From contig NW_023998414.1 in NCBI RefSeq assembly GCF_014805625.2, positions 31,382,528 to 31,446,527 on the forward strand: a DNA stretch of 64,000 bases, written 5' to 3'. The translations under genes and the position numbers were made by a program. A model generated the notes under the pieces. It had not been told where the DNA came from, ran no database searches, and saw only the letters and a list, made by a program, of their open reading frames with translations. The DNA is from Glossina fuscipes. Its lineage: Eukaryota > Arthropoda > Insecta > Diptera > Glossinidae. Shown here one piece after another: positions 1-12,484 of this stretch. The stretch's first letter is position 1, and every line of letters starts with the position of its first letter.

Positions 1-59
1 TTTTGCTCTGTTCAAGATCGCATAAGAGGTTTATGTATAAAATAATTCTACAAGATTCG

Positions 60-840
60 ATTATATACGTTATAGATTTAAGTTTGTCTGTCCGTTTGTC
101 CGTTCGTCCTATGCTCTGATAATCCCCAAATCCTTTTGCTTATCCATATGGGCACATTATCACCTAGGAATATGACAGTGTTTGCCATCGAAGAGCTATA
201 TTATGTAGAGTCCACTGCCTATCCTTTGTAGATGTATAAAGTTCCTTTTCTTAATCAAAATAAACGTTCTAGATATTATTGTTAATTTAATTGCAGCATG
301 TACTGGACATTTTTGGGACTGTAAATTGCTTATATTCTTCTGAATGAATTGTGTTGCAGACAAGTAGCAAAATGTAAATTTTCGCTCACTTTGACAACCT
401 GCGGCACATGTCATACAAGTGTAGAAATTTGTGCAGATATATCCAACACGCAGAAGCACTTGAAGGAGACTCACCATTTATTGTACCAATGGATTCAGAG
501 CCACTTTTTGAATAGATCTTAGCTTGTCTGTCCGTCTGTCCTTTTTGTTTTTTCGTGTTCAAACTTCAGGCCTCAATTTTCGAGATACCGTTAAGAAATT
601 AGTTACAAGGACATTTTTTGGCCGAAGCAAAAACGCTGTTGAAACTTGCCTGGAATAGCTTGACCACGTCCAATATAAGAACTTATTCTGAAAGGTCGTT
701 TTATGAACGATAATGGTGCAGGATATTTAGCGGTGACCCATTTTTGCCCTATCTTTTTATTTGCTTTTATTATACGACATGTTTTAAAATTGAAGGCCTC
801 GTGAAACATTTTATTTATTTAATGCATAGGTATTGTACAC
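60..840 (+). repeat. Fragments of a dispersed DINE-like repeat
   Basis: Two blocks (about 60-135 and 480-840) carry the signature seen in many places in this window: a run of 'tctgtccgtctgtcc' type pyrimidine repeats followed by 'aattttcgagata' and then 'ggacat...ttttggcc'. The same order recurs near 22.44, 52.5, 53.8 and 61.9 kb, so this is an interspersed repeat and not a gene. The open frames here (for example 603-809 minus) lie inside the repeat and are not believed. The family looks like the non-autonomous Helitron-related INE-1/DINE-1 elements of flies, but that assignment is an inference from general layout. Confidence 0.55.
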
Positions 841-1841
841 ATGTATGCATAAAGATAACGAAAATATATATAAAGATAATGTACAGACCCTCACTTTAGA
901 CTCGCTTCAAGAAAGCTAAACAACTCATTTCGACATAAGGCAATAAAATCTTGATTGGTATTTTGCACAAACAATTTGTCATTATATGATTAATAATAAA
1001 CAATATTTATCGCCAATAGACGTATAATTAATTTGCCCTTTCTTTTGTCTAACCTTATTTGCATTACCTGTGCGTGTATTAACCAGTGTAAAATTAAGTA
1101 AAGTTGAAAATCGATTGACTTTTGATGGTTAATTTGCCCAAGTCACCAAAAATGCTGGATAGAAAAATAAAACGCGGCGGATTCATTTTTTTGGATGAAC
1201 CAGTCTAGTTAGGAGATTGATTGACTATATTTTGCAATTTAAACTAGATTTTCTTTTTTGTGCACGACGGAAGAGTGATTGTATTGTAAATTTAAACTAT
1301 AATCTATATTAGTCTAAAACTTTGTATAAACAAATGATGAGGAAATCCTGAACTCATATGCTCGCAATCAATAAAAACGCTTTGTAGTTTTTATGCAATG
1401 ATTGAAATGGCAAAGGACGCTCGGAAATATCAAAGGTATGCTACGATGTGAAGGTAGCGGCTTTTTTAAGGCATGCAGCTTCGCTACGATCTAGCAGGCA
1501 TCTTGATAATGAAAAGTACATTGACTTTGCAGAAGGTATTAGAATTTATTTCTTTTTCACCCGTTTTATTTACCTCTTTTTTTTTGACTTTAGGTTACAG
1601 TTAAAATGTTTGGCTTAGATATATACTGTGCTTTGCGCGGTTTTTTTTTTTTTAAATTTTTTTTCATGCTCGACGCGGGGGCAAAGGCTTTTTTTAGGTT
1701 GGTTTAAAAAACAAGTGAAATACTACATAGGGCCATGGCCTAACAAAAGGCATTATGTGAGAAGTGATCGAAAACAGTGATCCAATCTGAATAATTCTTA
1801 ATAGCATTCGCCTGTGGAACAGAACAGATTTTGTTAAAACA
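841..1841. other. Non-coding stretch, no feature seen
   Basis: AT-rich unique-looking sequence with short T-runs. I see no long open frame, splice-bounded exon or tandem array. Confidence 0.5.
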
Positions 1842-1937
1842 TCTCTATAGATAAAACAAAAGAAAAGAAGATGGACAGAAGGACAGATGGACAGACAAGC
1901 TCAAAACGATTCTATGTGATGTAAATATCCGGACACA

Positions 1938-2223
1938 ATCCGGCTGAGTAGGCGAGTAGATGAGAAGCGTGACTACTAAGTCAGTGTTTGCAGATTAAAA
2001 TCTCAAGTGCGGTAGAGTTTTCCTTGGACATAGCTATAATGAGTATTTAGTTGGCAAAGGCACAACACTTATCGATTGGGCACAACTTCACTTGATGGCG
2101 GTAGCCACCTCCCTATTTCTTTCTCTTTCCTCTCTTCTTTCTGTTCGTACCGTGTACCGTGTTACACGGGTAGGGAGGGGCATTGCTTGAGCGATTGGTT
2201 ATAGTATAATAATAAAAAAAAAA
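1938..2223 (+). repeat. tRNA-derived SINE, copy A
   Basis: Begins with a degenerate tRNA-like head (…ggcgagtagatgagaagcgtgactactaagtcagtgtttgcagattaaaatctc…, shown here only as landmarks) in which the B-box is damaged ('agattaaaatctc'). The family body follows: 'gcggtagagttttcc', a CT-rich block with 'tctctcttctttctg', then 'tgttacacgggtag', 'gcgattggttata' and an A-rich tail at about 2205-2223. A reverse-oriented scrap of the DINE-like repeat (about 1860-1905) lies just upstream. Copies B and E show the same order of blocks. Confidence 0.7.
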
Positions 2224-5200
2224 GGCATGAGATACAAAAAGGAAAAAAAGTAAGTGCACCCTGTTAAATTGAGGAAATCTCACTTTTCGTCGTATATACT
2301 GATATATTGATATATATCATCATTAACAAGATATGTAAGACTTTTACGGAACATTTTGTTCGTGATTTCTTGATGTATTTGTTATGTTATTTATAGAAAA
2401 TTGTTTAAGAGTGATTAAGGAAGAGACGTGATAGAAGCCTATATTTCTGTCTTTGTCGTTGTTTTACTAAATAAATAAAATGAAATTTTTAAAAAAATAA
2501 TGATAATTATTATTATTTTTATTGTTTATTTGTATGCAATAGTGCATATAAATTGATAGACAAACACTTGATGGCATTATAAATAAAATTTGCAAATAAT
2601 ATTTTAATTTATGGCTTCTTAACACACTTTTCTACGTGATTTATAAAAGATTTCAAGTGAATGCCATCCGGTACTTTAAAATATCATAAGACGCCAATCG
2701 AGATAATAATTAATCTTTGTTTGAACTTTAAATATTTCAAATCTTTTTCACGCACGGACACATAATTAATATGCATGTACAGCTAAACCAGTTCTTTACT
2801 TAGATTAGTTAATATTTAACTAAGACAATTTGAAACGAGTTATGTACATCTGCCTTTAATCTTCACCATCAATTCATTTCAATTTTAGAAACAACAATCG
2901 ATCGTAAAATTACTTTGAACGGACTTATGAAAACTTCCCATTGCAAAATGCTTTGTATACACTTTTCGCAATCATTTTAAACAGCTCTTCTAAATCATTG
3001 CGTATAATATATTTTTTTTAATCGCTTACATCAATCTTAATATTTGCAAATATAAAAATTCCGATATCGGATGATGAGCGCATAAACGGACGTAAGCGAC
3101 GCAGAATCTTGCATCCATCAAAAGTTTAATGAATATATATATGTATGGGAGCTACAAACGGTACGAGAGCACTAATATATGTACGTCCATTCTTCGGTGG
3201 CTGGAATGGTAATAATTTCTAATTTGAAAGTTTAAGCACAGATTGCATTAGCAGGATGCATATTATTACTAGGTGCGATTAGGCATATATATGGCCATCA
3301 AAGCGAATGAATAATTAAAACTTGTTTTCCTAATACAAAAGCCATTATTGCTTGAATAAATATTTGCAGAAGAAGCGTCGGAACATTTTTGCTACGTTGG
3401 TTCATTGTGAAATCAGAAATAGAGATCAGAGAGACCACGAATGCTCTTATCTTCCATTTAGCCCTATCTCTGTACTTCTTTCGATCGTTTATCAATCCTG
3501 GTCTCAGAATGTTCGAACATCTACTTCTATCGCTCGTCAGTTAGCCAGTTTTTCTCCAAGCGCCTGATGCTGGAATTCATTTTATTTTATTTATGCATTT
3601 TCATTAGGTAACATCCGTAGCATCCGTAATCATCAATACCAGCAACAAAATATTGATTATGAGTTCAGCAGTGCAGCCAATTTTCTTCTAAACGTATACA
3701 AAGAATTATCGAACACGAACAGTAAAAGATCGTTCGGCTGATGAGTTAGAAAACCGATCTAGAAAGTCGGCAGTCGTACCTTGAAAAAGACTTAGGGATC
3801 AAAGATGAACAATTTTGTAGAGTTAGATAAGCAAAATGAATTTTTAGATTATCGGGAAAGTAGAGTTTTAAGAAAGCATGAATGAAGGGGGAGATGTTAT
3901 CTCTAAGTTTAACGATATAAACGCAGCGCGCTATGCGGTTAACAATACTTTGGATCGCCAGATCTTAATATATTTTAGCCGATACGAGGAGTTTACGAGC
4001 GGAGAGTGATCAGCAGACTTTCATTCCATACGAATCTGTTTCATTTTCCAAAATATGTTGCTGGTGACAGGAGCTTACAAAGTCAATTGAAAATCCTTTC
4101 TTCAAGGTTTTTTAATAGTCTCTTAAATAACACAAAAAGTAAGTGAAGCCATATTAAATTACATGTTCCTGTCCGCCGATTAAGGTCACTTCCTGAATGA
4201 AGCATTTCTTTAAATAGTCTCATTGAGAGTACATCATCTAGGTCTTTGAAAAGTTTGGAAGCATTTCGTGACATCGAAATCATGCTTAATATGAAAATGT
4301 AATAAAATCTTTTATTTGTAAAAAAGATCGTTATTAGCCTTTAAAGGAATGCAATGCAAAGTATAATGAACTAATTAATTAAATTTTTATATTAGTTAAA
4401 AATTTTCACTTTTTAATTGTTAAATATTCAAAGCAGAGAATAAAAACAAAAAGAAAAAAAAAAAAACCAACTATATGTTCAGTTATAATAAATTTGCCGC
4501 ATATAACAATGGAATAATTTTATGTTTATATTCAAGTTTTCGAAATTACTTAACTTACTTAAAGTTTTTTTTTTTTCATTAAATTTTTAACATCTACACA
4601 TGCGCAACCTTTCATATAATTCGCACGTATATACTATAACACAATTTATGCGCATGCCCGCATTTATATATATATGTATATATATATATGTGCTCTTATG
4701 AGCCAGCCATGTGCACATTATAAAATGTTGACGTAGGTCTTGCCCAATTATAGCTGCTTATTCCGTATATTATTTAAATTACGATCAGTCTGGGATTTTT
4801 TCACTGTATTTATAATAATATCTCTCTCTTTATTTTTGATTACTTTATTGTTAAATCGGTGTGTTCGTTTGGTTTTCTCGTTGGTAATAATTGCTGTTAA
4901 GAGACAAATTTTTTTTTGTATTTTGACTTAATGCCAAGTTCTAAATAGCTTGAATAATATTTAACATTTAAAACACTTTTAAAATATCTCTTCGCTTTTT
5001 TAATCGTTGCTTGTTTTGTTTGTGTAAAATAACGAAAAGAAAAAATGGAATTTCGTGTGTAGCCTCACTAATATCACTGTAATGTTTAAATTAATGATTA
5101 GAAAGTGATGAAATTTTCACAAATTTCGTTTGAAGGTTGATACTATTTAAAAATAATATGGACTCGTCAATAGCCATTCAATATTTGTGTATTATCCTGC

Positions 5201-5559
5201 AAACTTATTGAGCGACATCTTTATTTAGTGATCAGTTAGTTTTATTTGATTAAAAATTACTAAGGATTACCAATGATTAATAAAAGCTCACGATTCATTA
5301 AGCGGAAGGGAGCATAAAATTGAACTTGAAATCTATGACTTAGAAAAGATGCCGTTAGCGGCGACCTACACCGAACTTCATTTTTAATAGCTTCATTTTT
5401 TCATCAATTGTAATGTATTTTGAGCTATTTTATTGAAATCTGCGACATTCAGTTCTTACAATTCATTGCAGAATGCTCTGCGAAAATATGGAAAATTCCT
5501 GGAACGGAGGAATAAAACAATAGCAGTCTATTCCATTGCATTCTCTTGTATTGCATTAG
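2224..5559. other. Non-coding stretch
   Basis: About 3.3 kb of AT-rich DNA with poly-A/poly-T runs and a short TA tract near 4665-4690. Open frames at 3298-3567 and 4083-4283 overlap on opposite strands or lack gene-like flanks, and I do not support them. No promoter, exon or RNA gene was recognised. Confidence 0.45.
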
Positions 5560-5816
5560 TGGGCCGAGTGGGGAAGCGGTAGCGACTAGCAAGTCAGTGT
5601 TCGTAGGTTCAAATCTCAAATGCGGCAGTGTGTACTACTTTGATTGTAGCTCTAGGTAGTGCTCAGTACTCGTAAGGGCAGTCGTAAAGGCATAAGAAGG
5701 CCGCGACGATTTCCACTAGATTGTGGCTGCTCTTTATCTTCTTCTGATCACACTATGTTACACGAATAGTGGACATCGTCTGAATGATTGGTCATATAGA
5801 AGAGAAAAAAAAAGAA
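5560..5816 (+). repeat. tRNA-derived SINE, copy B
   Basis: Best-preserved head of the family. It opens with 'gtgggccgagtggggaagcg' (A-box region) and has a near-consensus RNA polymerase III B-box 'ggttcaaatct' at 5606-5616. The body contains 'atgcggcag', a CT-rich block and 'gttacacgaatagtggacat', then 'gaatgattggtcatata' and an A-rich tail. Spacing of A- and B-box and the A-tail are as expected for a SINE retroposed from a tRNA-like transcript. It is not a functional tRNA gene: no 3' acceptor arm pairs with the 5' end. Confidence 0.8.
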
Positions 5817-6512
5817 GAAATTTAATTAATCGACCATAAAAATCATAATAACGTTCGTTATCGAACTCGAATTTTAGTGAAGAATTTTATTATGAAATAA
5901 ACGATTCTGTTATGTTAAGATTAAAACGTCAAGGCAAGGCAAGGTTTGTCCACACAACCTATGTGTACTTCATTTACTTGATCTACGACCCTTCTATTTA
6001 CATATGACTGGGCTTTTAAATGAATATAAAAAAGATTCTTTCACGTTGCAATATGTCTTCTGCGTAATAGAATCATTTCACCAAAAATTCTCACGACTTC
6101 TATAGATCGTCTTATATCGCTATCAAATAAGTTGAATGTTATCATTTTATATGCATACATATATTAAAGTCATACGTACACGTAATTTGAAAATTCCTGA
6201 AATATATATTTGATTAACTGTAACGCGAGAAAAATGTTAAATCGAAAGAAATCTATAAATATATTAAAAACTGGTTTTCATCTAATTTACATTCATTCAA
6301 TTGAATTTTGAGGCCAAGTTCAATTGTTTACAAGAAAAATAAAGAAACAAAAAAAAAAATAAAAAAAAAATAAAAAAAAAATAAAGAAATAAATAAATAA
6401 ATATTTGAAAACATTTAATTTAATTAATATTCAATATTGATAATGTTTACATTAGAGACAACAAGAATAAATTTGTTGCGTTATTCTGTGATTGTATCTA
6501 ATGGTTGTTTGG

Positions 6513-6553
<41 letters not shown>

Positions 6554-8579
6554 ATAATGTTTCATTAGCAATTAACAAATATGGTAGTGTATATGGGGAA
6601 TTGCGATGTTGAACCAATATCGTAACCTTGGCTTAAATTTAATTTACGTCCTTGATACATGAAACTATATATAATATGATATATAAATATAAAAATGTAC
6701 ACTAAAACGGCCAACGATGAAAGCAATCGATATTTAACATTTGCATATAGTGCATGTGCACCGCAAACTGTAAATGTATTAATCGCCTATATACGATATT
6801 TACAATAATCAGAACTATATGTGTAACTCGCCTTTAACTATATGCATCTTCGGTTTTGTTGAGTACGTGGGAAATTTGGAGTCCGTTGGGTCAAGTAGAC
6901 GTGTTAGATGTCCTTGCATCTTTCGTGATAGAAAGTTAAAGTTTTCCAGGTAAAAAATGAAAATGTATGTGAGCTGTCTACAAAAAGGCAATTTTCGGCG
7001 AACCACTCACTCATCGAGTTGTTCTTGCAAAACTTTGCACGACCGAAGGCGTTGCTTAAAAAGGAGGTGCTCCATCGCTGCAGAAACGCGATAATCGGAA
7101 GTGCTCGGGCCTGGTGACACGAGCTGTATGCACTAGCACTTTGTAATCGTTAGCTTTCATCGCTATCTAAATCGATTTTGTAATATGACTGGATGGCCAG
7201 AGTGACATGTAAAAAAGTGTCGCTATCTTGATTTTTTTTAATATTATGGTCGTTCCTTTCAACAATCCAGATGCCTTCAAATCGATTAATTTTAACACAC
7301 GAAACGCCAAACCCGAAATATGATTTTTTTGTTATAGCGGTTAAGTCTTGTGGTAGCTGAGTAAAATTTCGCGTCTCAGATTCTATGATGCAGAAATGTT
7401 TTGATAATAGTATCTCTCGGGACGTGTGAAATTGCACGCATTTAGTGATCGGTAGTTATATAATATATAACGATATTCTAAGTTTTCACGGTTAACAAAG
7501 TAAACAATGTGGCAGATTGACAAGAAGAGAAAATTAAACAAATTCGAAATTAAAAACCAAAACTCAGTCCAGTTACTAACAAGAGAGACTCAGGATTATC
7601 TAAAGTTTGCCACATATATACGCAACAATTACTGATTATTCGTGATCAGCGAGTAGAAAGTGATATTTGATTTTCTTCTATCCATCTCCCTATCTATCCG
7701 GTGTAATGATAAGCATAATCTTACAACTTCTTCTGAACCAAAAATTTGTACATGTCAACTCAATTAACTGAACATGAAAATATATCTTCTAATGGAGCTT
7801 GGCTTTTACTCTATTCTTTCACTATTTATTTCAGTAATGGTTTCCTTTATGTCTCTTGTATCTCGACTATTTCACGAAAAGTATCCTGCTAACATAATTA
7901 TCGGTTTTTTAGTACGAAAATAAATGAAAAATTTCGTTGGGCAATGCGGTGCAGGGCAATTTTATATAGTCGATCTTACCCAATGATAAATGGTTTCACT
8001 TGTTTTTCCTTCTTGCACAGAGCGTACACTTGATCATAACCATCACTGATTAAGCGGATATTTAATTTTTTCAAACATTTACAGCACCTAGAACGAAGTT
8101 TCAGAAACCATATGTCCGTCTATTCTTGTCTGCAATATCTTTCGCACACATATTCTTCTACCTGGAAGATAGCAAAAGCATTGAGAGTACAACATAAGCC
8201 GAGAACATACATCTGCGTATCAAAGCAAAACAAACTGAGTTCTTTACTCATTACTTATGAGCTACGGCAAATGAAAGACTATAGTCCATCGATGATCCTA
8301 CAGCTGCGGTGGAAAAGTGGAGAAACCGAAAACGCCCACCCAATATTATAGGATATTGAAATTTCATTATTTTTGTGATAAAGATAATGTGTGAGTGAGT
8401 GCGTGCGTGTGCGGAAATAAAAGATTCGGGCGCAGCTGAATATAGTTTTTTTGCTTGTTTAGTTTTTATGTTAGCAGGCCCTTCTATGGTTTACGAGTAC
8501 ATTCAGTTATGTGCCAAATATTATTTCAACCAGTATCAGTCGGACTATATATAGCTCAGCTCCCGCTCTCTGTGTGTGC

Positions 8580-8619
<40 letters not shown>

Positions 8620-9023
8620 GTACTACAAGCGAAAGCTTGGAATTTGGATGAGATGACAATTTTCGCTACATTTATATCAATTTTGTTTGAAGGTTCATGC
8701 GCTTAGAGTGAATTGATGAACAAGTCGGTATATGGATAGGTTTGTTGCCTTAAAAATATTTCTGTACGTTACTGGCAGTGTGGCACGCTTCCTATACTCA
8801 ATCAACGTTTGGCTCAATAATTTTTTTTTTGGTTTGACGCAATTTAATGTTTATTGGTTGTTCAATATTTTTAGTCCATAGATCAAATTAATTAAATATC
8901 GTTTCTCGTTACCACTTGACATGTATCCGTTTAACGGATTCTGATTTTCTAAGTTTTTAATATATGATAAAAGTATTCTTTTATGTGTACAGAAAGATTG
9001 CTATAACGATTAACTACTTTTAG
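5817..9023. other. Non-coding stretch with (TA)n and (TC)n microsatellites
   Basis: Contains (A)nT-rich runs at 6345-6400, a (TA)n array at about 6519-6549 and a (TC)n array at about 8585-8614. A minus-strand open frame of about 95 codons (7150-7437) and a second one at 6815-7006 have fairly protein-like composition. The larger starts only at GTG and has no internal Met, so it could at best be an internal exon or relic. The first exon(s) and promoter of the 9.0 kb gene should lie in this stretch but were not located. Confidence 0.4.
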
Positions 9024-9608
9024 GATAAAACTAGTGATGAGTTAGAACGTAATAAAAGAAAATTGCCTGATGCCACATTTGAAGCAAAAAATGCTGTCTT
9101 GGGTTTTGTATTTGGTGTGAGTATTATTGATATTTATTTTTTCGTTTCGAATTCAAATTTATTATTAACGTTTTTGTCTTTTCCCTTTTTTTTTTTTTAA
9201 TAATATTTTCATGCGTTATTTTCCTAGAAAATCGATAATCTCTTAGATACTAAGACTCGCGTTATTGAACAACTGGATCGCGCTAATATTGAGAAGAACA
9301 AACAGTATGATATTCCTAATCCAGTGCCAATACCAGATGTTCAGACATTGATAACGGCCGTTGTATCGCCGAAAATTCGCTCGTTGGGCAATATCGCTAA
9401 TGATATAACAACTGGTGTATTAACTACGATAACCGCTTTCAGTGGCAGTTCTGGCGGCAGCGGCGGTAGCAATAACAATGCAGGTCTAGGCAATGTAGTA
9501 TCAAAATTTTTAGGTTTCTCTGGACCCATACTGCAAGGCTCATCTGGCGGTGGGGCTGCTGCCGGTGGCAGCACACCTGCACCCGATTCCGACGAGGCTG
9601 GCTATTAA
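9024..9608 (+). CDS. Unrecognised protein gene 1: two 3' coding exons, Gly/Ser-rich tail (5' end not found)
   Basis: Two exons can be read: 9024-9116 (31 codons) and 9228-9608 (126 codons plus stop TAA 9606-9608). The 111-bp intron has donor gtgagt at 9117 and a T-rich acceptor ending ttttcctag at 9227. The first exon follows an acceptor 'actacttttag', and an in-frame TAG lies exactly at that acceptor, so the exon boundary is needed. Both junctions are phase 0. The 157 residues seen have a charged, probably helical section ('KIDNLLDTKTRVIEQLDR'), a hydrophobic section ('IRSLGNIANDITTGVLTTI') and a Gly/Ser/Asn-rich C-terminus ending in acidic 'PDSDEAGY'. AATAAA at 9791 could serve polyadenylation. 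The start codon and any signal peptide are missing. I do not recognise the family; it may be an insect-specific small protein. Reality of the gene is well supported, function is unknown. Confidence 0.8.
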
Positions 9609-11637
9609 ATTTTAACAAACTGATCGCATAGCAATTTTCCTTCATATTTCTAATGTCTGTGCAAATGGTTGAAGAGCAGTTTTTAGTTTTTGTCTTGTTG
9701 TATATAAAAAAAAAAAAAAAAATAATAAAAAAACTTTTTCTTAAAAATTAACCTTAAACAAATTAATTACATTTACAAAAAAGTGTATAGAATAAATGAC
9801 TTTTTCGCTTTTTTTCTCTTACCTATATGTTCTCGAAGATTTCTTCTCTTTCACCCTAATTTTTCACATGCACAATAATCCATAAATAAAGTTTGTAAAT
9901 ATTATGCATTCATTTGTACATAAGCTATAGCATAAATTAAATTTTTATTTGTTTTATAATTGAGAAAAAAATATATATATATATTTTTCGGAATTGTTTC
10001 TTATACATACATATATTAAATAAATTTGATAAAATTTTTTTAACATTTCAAAGAAATTTTTAATTCTTCATTTAGTGTTTGTTGATTTATAAAAAAAAAA
10101 AAAACTAAACAGTGTGATCCTCTGCTTCGACATACATATATATATCGATTTTTTACCGGTGTATTATTGTTTCCTACTATTATTAACATTTTCTCCCGCT
10201 TCAACGCAGTGCACGCTTGCATAAATCTTAAATGTTGCAGCATTTTGCAAATTCATATATGATAATCCGCCCGTCTTGGAAGTATGCTGATTCGGTCACA
10301 CATATCTCGATATATGTATGGGTGGTATGGTCTTTCACAAAAATTCATTCAATTTATTCTGCCATACAATGATGATTTCTCACTAATTGAAAATTTCTCT
10401 TGCTCTCTTTTATCGCTTTTTATCTTAATTAAACAGTCACGTTGTAATATATCGTTATTGTTATTATTAATTTAGGCGGAGTAATAAATCCTAAGATTAA
10501 ACTGTTAAAGCACTAGCATATGGGGCTATCCGCTCTCTTGTAAACTCTACCGCAGCTGAGATTTGATCCCAAGGACCAATGAGTTGATAGATCATTTGCT
10601 TACTCAATTAGTCAGGCGGACTAGTTATCATATAGACAAGCGTTCAACATTGACAACGTAGGGTGAAATTTCTTCTGGAAGATCGACAAACAAATTTAGT
10701 GTAGATGTGGTTTTTGAATTCATAAACATAATTTTACTCTGCTTTAAATTATGATGAAAATGTTCTAATGGTATTTGCGTCTTGTACGATATCGAACTAC
10801 AAATTTTCTAATCGTTAAAGCAATGAAAGTTAAGCGTCAGAAAATTTTTTGCCTTGATGCTATACAAAGCTGATCTTCAGCCCAATCAGTTCATCTCCTA
10901 AAAACTTTTAAGACAAACAACTGAAATTGTACGAAATCTTCGCAACGCTTGTAACTTGTAACTATTTCTTCTTGTTTTCGTTATTTAATGCTACATAAGT
11001 ATGTTTTCACAATTATGATAGCTTGCCTTTTTCTGTTATAAATGCGTATTATGTAATATATGATATAACATATAATATAATATAAACAATTACAATAAGT
11101 ACTGAAATGTTATATGCAATGCAGACCTGATGATGACTGCCAAGGCAGATTATCTTGCTTGAGGTCACCATTCAGTTTACTAAGCCTGTAGTGACTATGT
11201 GTTTTAATATATCCCGATTAAGAGTAGAGAGCGAGCAAAAGGATTGCTATGCCTTATGGCTTTGTTAAAATATCTAATGGCACTTTGTTTAATTACATCT
11301 GTTGTGACCGGAATATTACATTGTCTCTAAATGTTTGATTTAGTTATGTACTATGGAGACCTTATTGTGAATTCGATTCCAACAGCCGTAGACCATAATT
11401 CTTTCGTGTCCAGTTCTATTCAAGTTAACTTTGCACTTATATAGAGAGTCCATTTGAAGCGGGGATATAAGTGGATTCCCAAGTATAGTTGTAGTTTACT
11501 CTCTGAGCCGAATATCTCCTTAAAACGATGTTTCGCTAAACTAACAGCGTTAAGCTAAATTTTATTTACCGCAAACGAAAACTAAACGCAACAAGATACG
11601 AATTCTTTCCAACCTTATAATTCTATTTAGAAGCAAG
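9609..11637. other. Intergenic stretch between genes 1 and 2
   Basis: Starts as the 3' flank of gene 1 (poly-A tract at 9707-9722, AATAAA at 9791). Contains a truncated SINE (copy C, listed separately) and otherwise AT-rich unique DNA. No other exon was recognised. Confidence 0.45.
10530..10625 (-). repeat. Truncated tRNA-derived SINE, copy C
   Basis: Read on the minus strand, this has the tRNA-like head of the SINE family with a B-box-like 'gggatcaaatctc' followed by 'agctgcggtagagttt'. The 3' body and A-tail are absent, so it is a 5' fragment. Confidence 0.55.
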
Positions 11638-11712
11638 TATAAATGCGGCTAAATGTTTTAGTCTTGCATATCACGTTACGCTTATAGTGTTCCAAGCATA
11701 CAATGGAAACAA
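11638..11712 (+). promoter_or_regulatory. Possible TATA promoter and start of gene 2
   Basis: TATAAAT at 11638-11644 is followed about 33 bases later by an initiator-like 'atcacgtt', then by ATG at 11703 in 'caatggaaacaagtaagag'. The 'acaa|gtaaga' could be a splice donor only ten bases after the start codon. Reading on instead gives 13 codons to a weaker phase-0 donor 'caa|gtattt', which would match the phase of the exon at 12485. Neither gives a clear signal peptide, so this is only a candidate. Confidence 0.3.
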
Positions 11713-12484
11713 GTAAGAGAAAATCTTGCATATTTTTTCAAGTATTTCTTTGCATTAATTGACCCATTGAACCTGATTATACCGAACTTTATAGGCGCTC
11801 TGATAAACGCTTGCATTAAGCTTTAGGCAATGTTTTACTATAGATGGTAATTAGTTAATCAGTTTTTTTGTTAGCATATTTGCAGGTGAATATTGCCGGT
11901 TTGTAGGCATGATCGATTGAAGCTCTATTTTAACTCTAATTTTACCAATATAAGCCTTTGAAGCTCATTTGCATTTCTAAAAAATGTATGGCCTGCGTAT
12001 ACTATCTTATTATTATATATAGCTTGTCGGGATATACAAATCAATTTACCCCTAAACAATATAAATGGGCTTTTAATTATTGCCACCATTCTGAAAGGTG
12101 GCTGCTGAAAGTAACTTTAAGATATGATGGCTAAGGTTAAGTTTGGGAGTTCGAACAAGGCATAAAAAAAAAAAAGACTGAGGGATTTACTTTGGATAAG
12201 AATACATATCTGTACAGCTTATAGTATGTCTTAGTATGTAAAGTCGTGCGAAGGCTTATCGCTTTGGTCTTAGAATTTTATAAAGAAAATTTCATAGAAT
12301 GCAAGAAATATATAATAAAAGACAATTTTTGTGGATTTTTCGGGCCTTTGCAGCTCAATATCAAGCAATAGAAAATGATTTAACCAAGACATTTATAATA
12401 AAATATTTTCCGTTTATTTGAAATAAAATTTCTTTTTCCAACGTTTTCGCAATTTCGCCTAATTTAATCTTCATGTAATTTCAG

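Noticed and set aside
5560..5635. tRNA gene.
   Set aside because: B-box present but no closing acceptor stem, and the same head recurs in dispersed copies with a CT-rich body and A-tail, so it is a SINE.
7150..7437. A 95-codon minus-strand frame with protein-like composition.
   Set aside because: Starts at GTG, has no internal Met, no clear acceptor and no partner exon; mentioned in the stretch entry only.
8652..8704. A 17-codon frame starting at ATG 8652 that looks like a signal peptide for gene 1.
   Set aside because: It runs into TAG, and the only donor before the stop ('gaag|gttcat') is poor and leaves phase 1, whereas the next exon at 9024 needs phase 0.
9341..9645. Minus-strand frames of 68-77 codons opposite gene 1.
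   Set aside because: Shadows of the Gly/Ser-rich coding exon on the plus strand.
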